Source of the DNA: Leptidea sinapis
Taxonomy: Eukaryota > Arthropoda > Insecta > Lepidoptera > Pieridae
DNA length: 64,000 nt
Direction of reading: 5' to 3'
Assembly: GCF_905404315.1 (NCBI RefSeq)
Contig: NC_066301.1
Span: 62,001 to 126,000, forward strand
The notes beneath the pieces were generated by a model. That model made no database searches, was not told where the DNA came from, and saw only the letters and a list, made by a program, of their open reading frames with translations. Both the position numbers and the translations under genes were made by a program. Shown here piece by piece: positions 49,981-63,193 of this stretch (positions are counted from its first letter, which is position 1; each line of letters opens with the position of its first letter).

Positions 49981-50679
49981 GAGGTTCTCGAGAGAGCAGA
50001 AAACAATTTTGAGACTATTTTTAAATCCGAAATAGCTGCCGCTCAATAGTTTGATAACTACATTATGGGTATCGTATTCGAGGCTCTCGAGGGTGCACAG
50101 AACAGTTTTGTGATCATTTTTGAAGTCCAAGAGGGCTGCCGCACACAATTATGTTTTCAGCAATATGGATATCGTGTCCGAGGTTCTCTAGGGTGCAGAG
50201 AACAATTCTGTGATTATTTTTGAAATCCAAGATGGCTGCCACACACAATTATGTTTTCAGCAATATGGATATCGTGTCCGAGGTTCTCGAGGGTGCAGAG
50301 AACGATTTTGGGATCATTTTTGAAAACGAAGATGGCAACCACACAAAATTATGATTAAAACATTATGGGTATAGTATCCGAGGTTCTCGAAGGTGCAGAG
50401 AATGATTCTGGGATCATTTTTGAAAACAGAGATGGCCGCCGCAAAAAACTATGATAACAAAAATATGGGTATCGTATCCGTGGCTCTCGTGGGTGAAGAG
50501 AACGATTCTTTTATCATTTTTGAAAATCGAGATTGCCGCCGTGCAAAATTATTTTAACAACAATATGGGTATCGTATCCGAGGCTCTCGAGTGTGCAGAG
50601 AACGATTTTGTAATCATTTTTGAAATCAAAGATGGCCACCGTACAAAATTATGATTACAACATTATGGGTATCGTATCC

Positions 50680-51479
50680 GAGGTTCTCGAAGGTGAATAG
50701 TATGATTTTGGGATCATTTTTGAAATGCAAGATGGCCGCCGCGCAAAATTATGTTTTCAGCAATATGGATATCGTGTCCGAGGTTCTCGAGGGTGTAGAG
50801 AACGATTTTGTGATCATTTTTTAAATCAAAGATGGCCACCGTACAAAATTATGATTACAACATTATGGGTATCGTATCCGAGGTTCTCGAAGGTGAATAG
50901 TATGATTTTGGGATCATTTTTGAAATGCAAGATGGCCGCCGCGCAAAATTATGTTTTCAGCAATATGGATATCGAGTCCGAGGTTCTCGAGGGTGCAGAG
51001 AACAATTTTGTGATCATTTTTTAAATCAAAGATGGCCACCGTACAAAATTATGATTACAACATTATGGGTATCGTATCCGAGGTTCTCGAAGGTGAATAG
51101 TATGATTTTGGGATCATTTTTGAAATGCAAGATGGCCGCCGCGCAAAATTATGTTTTCAGCAATATGGATATCGAGTCCGAGGTTCTCGAGGGTGCAGAG
51201 AACAATTTTGTGATCATTTTTTAAATCAAAGATGGCCACCGTACAAAATTATGATTACAACATTATGGGTATCGTATCCGAGGTTCTCGAAGGTGAATAA
51301 TATGATTTTGGGATCATTTTTGAAATGCAAGATGGCCGCCGCGCAAAATTACGTTTTCAGCAATATGGATATCGAGTCCGAGGTTCTCGAGGGTGCAGAG
51401 AACAATTTTGTGATCATTTTTTAAATCAAAGATGGCCACCGTACAAAATTATGATTACAACATTATGGGTATAGTATCC
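50680..51479. repeat. 200-bp S-Ct dimer expansion, array 1 (four dimers)
   Basis: S starts at 50,680, 50,880, 51,080 and 51,280, each followed by Ct. The first Ct has gagggtgtagag near 50,791; the last S has gaataatatg and ttacgttttcag. Only these two classes are amplified. Confidence 0.9.
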
Positions 51480-52781
51480 GAGGTTCTCGAAGGTGCAGAG
51501 AATGATTCTGGGATCATTTTTGAAAACAGAGATGGCCGCCGCAAAAAACTATGATAACAAAAATATGGGTATCGTATCCGTGGCTCTCGTGGGTGAAGAG
51601 AACGATTCTTTTATCATTTTTGAAAATCGAGATTGCCGCCGCGCAAAATTATTTTAACAACAATATGGGTATCGTATCCGAGGCTCTCGAGTGTGCAGAG
51701 AACGATTTTGTAATCATTTTTGAAATCAAAGATGGCCACCGTACAAAATTATGATTACAACATTATGGGTATCGTATCCGAGGTTCTCGAAGGTGAATAG
51801 TATGATTTTGGGATCATTTTTGAAATGCAAGATGGCCGCCGCGCAAAATTATGTTTTCAGCAATATGGATATCGAGTCCGAGGTTCTCGAGGGTGCAGAG
51901 AACAATTCTGTGATCATTTTAGAAATCCAAGAGGGCTGCCGCACACAATTATGTTTTCAGCAATATGAATATCGTGTCCGAGGTTTTCGAGGGTGCAGAG
52001 AACGATTTTGTGATCATTTTTTAAATCAAAGATGGCCACCGCACATAATTATGATTACAACATTATGGGTATCGTATCCGAGGTTCTCGAGGGTACAGAG
52101 AACAATTCTGTGATCATTTTTTGAAATTCAAGAGGGCTGCCGCAAACAATTATGTTTTCAGCAATATGGGTATCGTATCCTTGGCTCTCGTGGGTGAAGA
52201 GAACGATTCTGTTATCATTTTTGAAAACCGAGATGGCTGCCACACACAATTATGTTTTCAGCAATATGGATATCGTTGTCCGAGGTTCTCTAGGGTGCAG
52301 AGAACGATTTTGGGATTATTTTTGAAATCCAAGATGGCTGCCACACACAATTATGTTTTCAGCAATATGGATATCGTGTCCGAGGTTCTCGAGGGTGCAG
52401 AGAACGATTTTGGGATCATTTTTGAAAACGAAGATGGCAACCACACAAAATTATGATTAAAACATTATGGGTATAGTATCCGAGGTTCTCGAAGGTGCAG
52501 AGAATGATTCTGGGATCATTTTTGAAAACAGAGATGGCCGCCGCAAAAAACTATGATAACAAAAATATGGGTATCGTATCCGTGGCTCTCGTGGGTGAAG
52601 AGAACGATTCTTTTATCATTTTTGAAAATCGAGATTGCCGCCGTGCAAAATTATTTTAACAACAATATGGGTATCGTATCCGAGGCTCTCGAGTGTGCAG
52701 AGAACGATTTTGTAATCATTTTTGAAATCAAAGATGGCCACCGTACAAAATTATGATTACAACATTATGGGTATCGTATCC

Positions 52782-53581
52782 GAGGTTCTCGAAGGTGAAT
52801 AGTATGATTTTGGGATCATTTTTGAAATGCAAGATGGCCGCCGCGCAAAATTATGTTTTCAGCAATATGGATATCGTGTCCGAGGTTCTCGAGGGTGCAG
52901 AGAACGATTTTGTGATCATTTTTTAAATCAAAGATGGCCACCGTACAAAATTATGATTACAACATTATGGGTATCGTATCCGAGGTTCTCGAAGGTGAAT
53001 AGTATGATTTTGGGATCATTTTTGAAATGCAAGATGGCCGCCGCGCAAAATTATGTTTTCAGCAATATGGATATCGAGTCCGAGGTTCTCGAGGGTGCAG
53101 AGAACAATTTTGTGATCATTTTTTAAATCAAAGATGGCCACCGTACAAAATTATGATTACAACATTATGGGTATCGTATCCGAGGTTCTCGAAGGTGAAT
53201 AGTATGATTTTGGGATCATTTTTGAAATGCAAGATGGCCGCCGCGCAAAATTATGTTTTCAGCAATATGGATATCGAGTCCGAGGTTCTCGAGGGTGCAG
53301 AGAACAATTTTGTGATCATTTTTTAAATCAAAGATGGCCACCGTACAAAATTATGATTACAACATTATGGGTATCGTATCCGAGGTTCTCGAAGGTGAAT
53401 AATATGATTTTGGGATCATTTTTGAAATGCAAGATGGCCGCCGCGCAAAATTACGTTTTCAGCAATATGGATATCGAGTCCGAGGTTCTCGAGGGTGCAG
53501 AGAACAATTTTGTGATCATTTTTTAAATCAAAGATGGCCACCGTACAAAATTATGATTACAACATTATGGGTATAGTATCC
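52782..53581. repeat. 200-bp S-Ct dimer expansion, array 2
   Basis: This is a copy of array 1 made with the 2,102-bp duplication. It has the same gaataatatg and ttacgttttcag variants but an ordinary gtgcagag in the first Ct. Confidence 0.88.
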
Positions 53582-56459
53582 GAGGTTCTCGAAGGTGCAG
53601 AGAATGATTCTGGGATCATTTTTGAAAACAGAGATGGCCGCCGCAAAAAACTATGATAACAAAAATATGGGTATCGTATCCGTGGCTCTCGTGGGTGAAG
53701 AGAACGATTCTTTTATCATTTTTGAAAATCGAGATTGCCGCCGCGCAAAATTATTTTAACAACAATATGGGTATCGTATCCGAGGCTCTCGAGTGTGCAG
53801 AGAACGATTTTGTAATCATTTTTGAAATCAAAGATGGCCACCGTACAAAATTATGATTACAACATTATGGGTATCGTATCCGAGGTTCTCGAAGGTGAAT
53901 AGTATGATTTTGGGATCATTTTTGAAATGCAAGATGGCCGCCGCGCAAAATTATGTTTTCAGCAATATGGATATCGAGTCCGAGGTTCTCGAGGGTGCAG
54001 AGAACAATTCTGTGATCATTTTAGAAATCCAAGAGGGCTGCCGCACACAATTATGTTTTCAGCAATATGAATATCGTGTCCGAGGTTTTCGAGGGTGCAG
54101 AGAACGATTTTGTGATCATTTTTTAAATCAAAGATGGCCACCGCACATAATTATGATTACAACATTATGGGTATCGTATCCGAGGTTCTCGAGGGTACAG
54201 AGAACAATTCTGTGATCATTTTTTGAAATTCAAGAGGGCTGCCGCAAACAATTATGTTTTCAGCAATATGGGTATCGTATCCTTGGCTCTCGTGGGTGAA
54301 GAGAACGATTCTGTTATCATTTTTGAAAACCGAGATGGCTGCCACACACAATTATGTTTTCAGCAATATGGATATCGTTGTCCGAGGTTCTCGAGGGTGC
54401 AGAGAACGATTTTGTGATCATTTTTTAAATCAAAGATGGCCACCGCACAAAATTATGATTACAAAATTATGGGTATCGTATCCGAGGTTCTCGAAGGTGC
54501 ATAGTATGATTCTGGGATAATTTTTGAAATCCAAGATGGCTGCCGCACACAATTATGTTTTAAGCAATATGGATATCGTGTCCGAGGTTCTCCAGGGTGC
54601 AGAGAATAATTCTGTGATCATTTTTGAAATCCAAGAGGGCTGCCGCAAACTATTATGTTTTTAGCAATTTTGGATATCGTGTCCGAGGTTCTCGAGAGAG
54701 CAGAAAACAATTTTGAGATTATTTTTAAATCCGAAATAGCTGCCGCTCAAAAGTTTGATAACTACATTATGGGTATCGTATTCGAGGCTCTCGAGGGTGC
54801 ACAGAACAGTTTTGTGATCATTTTTGAAGTCCAAGAGGGCTGCCGCACACAATTATGTTTTCAGCAATATGGATATCGTGTACGAGGTTCTCTAGGGTGC
54901 AGAGAACAATTCTGTGATTATTTTTGAAATCCAAGATGGCTGCCACACACAATTATGTTTTCAGCAATATGGATATCGTGTCCGAGGTTCTCGAAGGTGC
55001 AGAGAATGATTCTGGGATCATTTTTGAAAACAGAGATGGCCGCCGCAAAAAACTATGATAACAAAAATATGGGTATCGTATCCGTGGCTCTCGTGGGTGA
55101 AGAGAACGATTCTTTTATCATTTTTGAAAATCGAGATTGCCGCCGCGCAAAATTATTTTAACAACAATATGGGTATCGTATCCGAGGCTTTCGAGTGTGC
55201 AGAGAACGATTTTGTAATCATTTTTGAAATCAAAGATGGCCACCGTACAAAATTATGATTACAACATTATGGGTATCGTATCCGAGGTTCTCGAAGGTGA
55301 ATAGTATGATTTTGGGATCTTTTTGAAATGCAAGATGGCCGCCGCGCAAAATTATGTTTTCAGCAATATGGATATCGAGTCCGAGGTTCTCGAGGGTGCA
55401 GAGAACAATTCTGTGATAATTTTAGAAATCCAAGAGGGCTGCCGCACACAATTATGTTTTCAGCAATATGAATATCGTGTCCGAGGTTTTCGAGGGTGCA
55501 GATAACGATTTTGTGATCATATTTGAAATCCAAGATGGCCGCCGCACAAAATTATGATTTCAGCAATATGGATATCGTGTCCGAGGTTCTCGAGGGTGCA
55601 GAGAACGATTTTGTGATCATTTTTTAAATCAAAGATGGCCACCGCACAAAATTATGATTACAACATTATGGGTATCGTATCCGAGGTTCTCGAGGGTACA
55701 GAGAACAATTCTGTGATCATTTTTTGAAATTCAAGAGGGCTGCCGCAAACAATTATGTTTTCAGCAATATGGGTATCGTATCCTTGGCTCTCGTGGGTGA
55801 AGAGAACGATTCTGTTATCATTTTTGAAAACCGAGATGGCTGCCACACACAATTATGTTTTCAGCAATATGGATATCGTTGTCCGAGGTTCTCGAGGGTG
55901 CAGAGAACGATTTTGTGATCATTTTGTAAATCAAAGATGGCCACCGCACAAAATTATGATTACAAAATTATGGGTATCGTATCCGAGGTTCTCGAAGGTG
56001 CATAGTATGATTCTGGGATCATTTTTGAAATCCAAGATGGCTGCCGCACACAATTATGTTTTAAGCAATATGGATATCGTGTCCGAGGTTCTCCAGGGTG
56101 CAGAGAATAATTCTGTGATCATTTTTGAAATCCAAGAGGGCTGCCGCAAACTATTATGTTTTTAGCAATTTTGGATATCGTGTCCGAGGTTCTCGAGAGA
56201 GCAGAAAACAATTTTGAGACTATTTTTAAATCCGAAATAGCTGCCGCTCAATAGTTTGATAACTACATTATGGGTATCGTATTCGAGGCTCTCGAGGGTG
56301 CACAGAACAGTTTTGTGATCATTTTTGAAGTCCAAGAGGGCTGCCGCACACAATTATGTTTTCAGCAATATGGATATCGTGTCCGAGGTTCTCGAGGGTG
56401 CAGAGAACAATTTTGTGATTATTTTTGAAATCCAAGATGGCTGCCACACACAATTATGT

Positions 56460-59400
56460 TTTCAGCAATATGGATATCGTGTCCGAGGTTCTCGAGGGTG
56501 CAGAGAACGATTTTGTGATCATTTTTTAAATCAAAGATGGCCACCGCACAAAATTATGATTACAACATTATGGGTATCGTATCCGAGGTTCTCGAGGGTA
56601 CAGAGAACAATTCTGTGATCATTTTTTGAAATTCAAGAGGGCTGCCGCAAACAATTATGTTTTCAGCAATATGGGTATCGTATCCTTGGCTCTCGTGGGT
56701 GAAGAGAACGATTCTGTTATCATTTTTGAAAACCGAGATGGCTGCCACACACAATTATGTTTTCAGCAATATGGATATCGTTGTCCGAGGTTCTCGAGGG
56801 TGCAGAGAACGATTTTGTGATCATTTTTTAAATCAAAGATGGCCACCGCACAAAATTATGATTACAAAATTATGGGTATCGTATCCGAGGTTCTCGAAGG
56901 TGCATAGTATGATTCTGGGATAATTTTTGAAATCCAAGATGGCTGCCGCACACAATTATGTTTTAAGCAATATGGATATCGTGTCCGAGGTTCTCCAGGG
57001 TGCAGAGAATAATTCTGTGATCATTTTTGAAATCCAAGAGGGCTGCCGCAAACTATTATGTTTTTAGCAATTTTGGATATCGTGTCCGAGGTTCTCGAGA
57101 GAGCAGAAAACAATTTTGAGACTATTTTTAAATCCGAAATAGCTGCCGCTCAATAGTTTGATAACTACATTATGGGTATCGTATTCGAGGCTCTCGAGGG
57201 TGCACAGAACAGTTTTGTGATCATTTTTGAAGTCCAAGAGGGCTGCCGCACACAATTATGTTTTCAGCAATATGAATATCGTGTCCGAGGTTTTCGAGGG
57301 TGCAGAGAACGATTTTGTGATCATTTTTTAAATCAAAGATGGCCACCGCACAAAATTATGATTACAACATTATGGGTATCGTATCCGAGGTTCTCGAGGG
57401 TACAGAGAACAATTCTGTGATCATTTTTTGAAATTCAAGAGGGCTGCCGCAAACAATTATGTTTTCAGCAATATGGGTATCGTATCCTTGGCTTTCGTGG
57501 GTGAAGAGAACGATTCTTTTATCATTTTTGAAAATCGAGATTGCCGCCGCGCAAAATTATTTTAACAACAATATGGGTATCGTATCCGAACTCTCGAGTG
57601 TGCAGAGAACGATTTTGTAATCATTTTTGAAATCAAAGATGGCCACCGTACAAAATTATGATTACAACATTATGGGTATCGTATCCGAGGGTCTCGAAGG
57701 TGAATAGTATGATTTTGGGATCATTTTTGAAATGCAAGATGGCCGCCGCGCAAAATTATGTTTTCAGCAATATGGGTATCGTATCCTTGGCTCTCGTGGG
57801 TGAAGAGAACGATTCTGTTATCATTTTTGAAATCCGAGATGGCTGCCACACACAATTATGTTTTCAGCAATATGGATATCGTTGTCCGAGGTTCTCGAGG
57901 GTGCAGAGAACGATTTTGTGATCATTTTTTAAATCAAAGATGGCCACCGCACAAAATTATGATTACAAAATTATGGGTATCGTATCCGAGGTTCTCGAAG
58001 GTGCATAGTATGATTCTGGGATAATTTTTGAAATCCAAGATGGCTGCCGCACACAATTATGTTTTAAGCAATATGGATATCGTGTCCGAGGTTCTCCAGG
58101 GTGCAGAGAATAATTCTGTGATCATTTTTGAAATCCAAGAGGGCTGCCGCAAACTATTATGTTTTTAGCAATTTTGGATATCGTGTCCGAGGTTCTCGAG
58201 AGAGCAGAAAACAATTTTGAGACTATTTTTAAATCCGAAATAGCTGCCGCTCAATAGTTTGATAACTACATCATGGGTATCGTATTCGAGGCTCTCGAGG
58301 GTGCACAGAACAGTTTTGTGATCATTTTTGAAGTCCAAGAGGGCTGCCGCACACAATTATGTTTTCAGCAATATGGATATCGTGTCCGAGGTTCTCTAGG
58401 GTGCAGAGAACAATTCTGTGATTATTTTTGAAATCCAAGAGGGCTGCCGCACACAATTATGTTTTCAGCAATATGGATATCGTGTCCGAGGTTCTCTAGG
58501 GTGCAGAGAACAATTCTGTGATCATTTTTGAAATCCAAGATGGCTGCCACACAATTATGTTTTCAGCAATATGGATATCGTGTCCGAGGTTCTCGAGGGT
58601 GCAGAGAACGATTTTGTGATCATTTTTTAAATCAAAGATGGCCACCGCACAAAATTATGATTACAACATTATGGGTATCGTATCCGAGGTTCTCGAGGGT
58701 ACAGAGAACAATTCTGTGATCATTTTTTGAAATTCAAGAGGGCTGCCGCAAACAATTATGTTTTCAGCAATATGGGTATCGTATCCTTGGCTCTCGTGGG
58801 TGAAGAGAACGATTCTGTTATCATTTTTGAAAACCGAGATGGCTGCCACACACAATTATGTTTTCAGCAATATGGATATCGTTGTCCGAGGTTCTCGAGG
58901 GTGCAGAGAACGATTTTGTGATCATTTTTTAAATCAAAGATGGCCACCGCACAAAATTATGATTACAAAATTATGGGTATCGTATCCGAGGTTCTCGAAG
59001 GTGCATAGTATGATTCTGGGATAATTTTTGAAATCCAAGATGGCTGCCGCACACAATTATGTTTTAAGCAATATGGATATCGTGTCCGAGGTTCTCCAGG
59101 GTGCAGAGAATAATTCTGTGATCATTTTTGAAATCCAAGAGGGCTGCCGCAAACTATTATGTTTTTAGCAATTTTGGATATCGTGTCCGAGGTTCTCGAG
59201 AGAGCAGAAAACAATTTTGAGACTATTTTTAAATCCGAAATAGCTGCCGCTCAATAGTTTGATAACTACATTATGGGTATCGTATTCGAGGCTCTCGAGG
59301 GTGCACAGAACAGTTTTGTGATCATTTTTGAAGTCCAAGAGGGCTGCCGCACACAATTATGTTTTCAGCAATATGAATATCGTGTCCGAGGTTTTCGAGG

Positions 59401-60530
59401 GTGCAGAGAACGATTTTGTGATCATTTTTTAAATCAAAGATGGCCACCGCACAAAATTATGATTACAACATTATGGGTATCGTATCCGAGGTTCTCGAGG
59501 GTACAGAGAACAATTCTGTGATCATTTTTTGAAATTCAAGAGGGCTGCCGCAAACAATTATGTTTTCAGCAATATGGGTATCGTATCCTTGGCTCTCGTG
59601 GGTGAAGAGAACGATTCTTTTATCATTTTTGAAAATCGAGATTGCCGCCGCGCAAAATAATTTTAACAACAATATGGGTATCGTATCCGAGGCTCTCGAG
59701 TGTGCAGAGAACGATTTTGTAATCATTTTTGAAATCAAAGATGGCCACCGTACAAAATTATGATTACAACATTATGGGTATCGTATCCGAGGTTCTCGAA
59801 GGTGAATAGTATGATTTTGGGATCATTTTTGAAATGCAAGATGGCCGCCGCGCAAAATTATGTTTTCAGCAATATGGGTATCGTATCCTTGGCTCTCGTG
59901 GGTGAAGAGAACGATTCTGTTATCATTTTTGAAAACCGAGATGGCTGCCACACACAATTATGTTTTCAGCAATATGGATATCGTTGTCCGAGGTTCTCGA
60001 GGGTGCAGAGAACGATTTTGTGATCATTTTTTAAATCAAAGATGGCCACCGCACAAAATTATGATTACAAAATTATGGGTATCGTATCCGAGGTTCTCGA
60101 AGGTGCATAGTATGATTCTGGGATAATTTTTGAAATCCAAGATGGCTGCCGCACACAATTATGTTTTAAGCAATATGGATATCGTGTCCTAGGTTCTCCA
60201 GGGTGCAGAGATTAATTCTGTGATCATTTTTGAAATCCAAGAGGGCTGCCGCAAACTATTATGTTTTTAGCAATTTTGCATATCGTGTCCGAGGTTCTCG
60301 AGAGAGCAGAAAACAATTTTGAGACTATTTTTAAATCCGAAATAGCTGCCGCTCAATAGTTTGATAACTACATTATGGGTATCGTATTCGAGGCTCTCGA
60401 GGGTGCACAGAACAGTTTTGTGATCATTTTTGAAGTCCAAGAGGGCTGCCGCACACAATTATGTTTTCAGCAATATGGATATCGTGTCCGAGGTTCTCTA
60501 GGGTGCAGAGAACAATTCTGTGATTATTTT
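56460..60530. repeat. 2,101-bp tandem duplication
   Basis: Signals at 56,657/58,758, 57,172/59,273, 57,658/59,760 and 58,165/60,267 keep an offset of 2,101-2,102. The first copy has private damage near 57,494-57,600 (ggctttcgtg, and ccgaactctcgag with one base missing) absent from the second. Confidence 0.8.
57760..59350. repeat. Segment paralogous to about 35,830-37,420 (offset 21,928)
   Basis: F at 58,189 and 59,189 match F at 36,261 and 37,261 at the same offset. The class order F-G-T-T-C-H-I-C-D-E and the rare 2-bp-deleted T (58,546 against 36,616) are shared. Confidence 0.78.
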
Positions 60531-60990
60531 TGATATCCAAGATGGCTGCCACACACAATTATGTTTTCAGCAATATGGATATCGTGTCCGAGGTTCTCGA
60601 GGGTGCAGAGAACGATTTTGGGATCATTTTTGAAAACGAAGATGGCAACCACACAAAATTATGATTAAAACATTATGGGTATAGTATCCGAGGTTCTCGA
60701 AGGTGCAGAGAATGATTCTGGGATCATTTTTGAAAACAGAGATGGCCGCCGCAAAAAAACTATGATAACAAAAATATGGGTATCGTATCCGTGGCTCTCG
60801 TGGGTGAAGAGAAGGATTCTTTTATCATTTTTGAAAATCGAGATTGCCGCCGCGCAAAATTATTTTAACAACAATATGGGTATCGTATCCGAGGCTCTCG
60901 AGTGTGCAGAGAACGATTTTGTAATCATTTTTGAAATCAAAGATGGCCACCGTACAAAATTATGATTACAACATTATGGGTATCGTATCC

Positions 60991-61890
60991 GAGGTTCTCG
61001 AAGGTGAATAGTATGATTTTGGGATCATTTTTGAAATGCAAGATGGCCGCCGCACAAAATTATGTTTTCAGCAATATGGATATCGTGTCCGAGGTTCTCG
61101 AGGGTGTAGAGAACGATTTTGTGATCATTTTTTAAATCAAAGATGGCCACCGTACAAAATTATGATTACAACATTATGGGTATCGTATCCGAGGTTCTCG
61201 AAGGTGAATAGTATGATTTTGGGATCATTTTTGAAATGCAAGATGGCCGCCGCGCAAAATTATGTTTTCAGCAATATGGATATCGAGTCCGAGGTTCTCG
61301 AGGGTGCAGAGAACAATTTTGTGATCATTTTTTAAATCAAAGATGGCCACCGTACAAAATTATGATTACAACATTATGGGTATCGTATCCGAGGTTCTCG
61401 AAGGTGAATAGTATGATTTTGGGATCATTTTTGAAATGCAAGATGGCCGCCGCGCAAAATTATGTTTTCAGCAATATGGATATCGAGTCCGAGGTTCTCG
61501 AGGGTGCAGAGAACAATTTTGTGATCATTTTTTAAATCAAAGATGGCCACCGTACAAAATTATGATTACAACATTATGGGTATCGTATCCGAGGTTCTCG
61601 AAGGTGAATAGTATGATTTTGGGATCATTTTTGAAATGCAAGATGGCCGCCGCGCAAAATTATGTTTTCAGCAATATGGATATCGAGTCCGAGGTTTTCG
61701 AGGGTGCAGAGAACAATTTTGTGATCATTTTTTAAATCAAAGATGGCCACCGTACAAAATTATGATTACAACATTATGGGTATCGTATCCGAGGTTCTCG
61801 AAGGTGAATAGTATGATTTTGGGATCATTTTTGAAATGCAAGATGGCCGCCGCGCAAAATTATGTTTTCAGCAATATGGATATCGAGTCC
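60991..61890. repeat. 200-bp S-Ct dimer expansion, array 3 (four dimers plus S)
   Basis: S starts at 60,991, 61,191, 61,391, 61,591 and 61,791, with Ct between; A follows at 61,891. The first Ct has the gagggtgtagag variant of array 1, but the gaataatatg and ttacgttttcag changes are absent. Confidence 0.9.
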
Positions 61891-62292
61891 GAGGTTCTCG
61901 AGGGTGCAGAGAACAATTCTGTGATCATTTTAGAAATCCAAGAGGGCTGCCGCACACAATTATGTTTTCAGCAATATGAATATCGTGTCCGAGGTTTTCG
62001 AGGGTGCAGAGAACGATTTTGTGATCATTTTTTAAATCAAAGATGGCCACCGCACAAAATTATGATTGCAACATTATGGGTATCGTATCCGAGGTTCTCG
62101 AGGGTACAGAGAACAATTCTGTGATCATTTTTTGAAATTCAAGAGGGCTGCCGCAAACAATTATGTTTTCAGCAATATGGGTATCGTATCCTTGGCTCTC
62201 GTGGGTGAAGAGAACGATTCTGTTATCATTTTTGAAAACCGAGATGGCTGCCACACACAATTATGTTTTCAGCAATATGGATATCGTTGTCC

Positions 62293-62793
62293 GAGGCTCT
62301 CGAGGGTGCACAGAACAGTTTTGTGATCATTTTTGAAGTCCAAGAGGGCTGCCGCACACAATTATGTTTTCAGCAATATGGATATCGTGTCCGAGGTTCT
62401 CTAGGGTGCAGAGAACAATTCTGTGATTATTTTTGAAATCCAAGATGGCTGCCACACACAATTATGTTTTCAGCAATATGGATATCGTGTCCGAGGTTCT
62501 CGAGGGTGCAGATAACGATTTTGTGATCATTTTTTAAATCAAAGATGGCCACCGCACAAAATTATGATTACAACATTATGGGTATCGTATCCGAGGTTCT
62601 CGAGGGTACAGAGAACAATTCAGTGATCATTTTTTGAAATTCAAGAGGGCTGCCGCAAACAATTATGTTTTCAGCAATATGGGTATCGTATCCTTGGCTC
62701 TCGTGGGTGAAGAGAACGATTCTGTTATCATTTTTGAAAACCGAGATGGCTGCCACACACAATTATGTTTTCAGCAATATGGATATCGTGTCC
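62293..62793. repeat. Rearranged short stretch with I-to-G and I-to-F joins
   Basis: At 62,293 a G with gtgcacagaacag follows directly after I, so C, D, E and F are missing. At 62,794 F follows I directly. Both joins keep the 100-bp phase. F spacing is only 802 bp here (62,794 to 63,596). Confidence 0.75.
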
Positions 62794-63092
62794 GAGGTTC
62801 TCGAGAGAGCAGAAAACAATTTTGAGACTATTTTTAAATCCGAAATAGCTGCCGCTCAATAGTTTGATAACTACATTATGGGTATCGTATTCGAGGCTCT
62901 CGAGGGTGCACAGAACAGTTTTGTGATCATTTTTGAAGTCCAAGAGGGCTGCCGCACACAATTATGTTTTCAGCAATATGAATATCGTGTCCGAGGTTTT
63001 CGAGGGTGCAGAGAACGATTTTGTGATCATTTTTTAAATCAAAGATGGCCACCGCACAAAATTATGATAACAACATTATGGGTATCGTATCC

Positions 63093-63193
63093 GAGGTTCT
63101 CGAGGGTACAGAGAACAATTCTGTGATCATTTTTTGAAATGCAAGATGGCCGCCGCGCAAAATTTTGTTTTCAGCAATATGGGTATCGTATCC
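63093..63193. repeat. H/S hybrid monomer
   Basis: An H head with gagggtacagagaacaattc and the T-insertion continues as S (gaaatgcaagatggccgccg), then leads into class I. It adjoins the start of the copy of 59,860-60,695. Confidence 0.8.

Larger units (their letters stand above)
50210..54390. repeat. 2,102-bp tandem duplication enclosing dimer arrays 1 and 2
   Basis: All signals from about 50,210 to 52,310 recur 2,102 bp later, including the four-dimer S-Ct expansion and its private variants. The joint is a T monomer at 52,282-52,381 with an altered head (acgattttgggattattt). This section contains no F monomer between 49,981 and 54,685. Confidence 0.86.

Noticed and set aside
61636..62124. 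Open frame of 162 codons over the S-Ct dimer array
   Set aside because: It arises because S and Ct have compatible frames; it ends as soon as the class order changes. It is not evidence of a gene.
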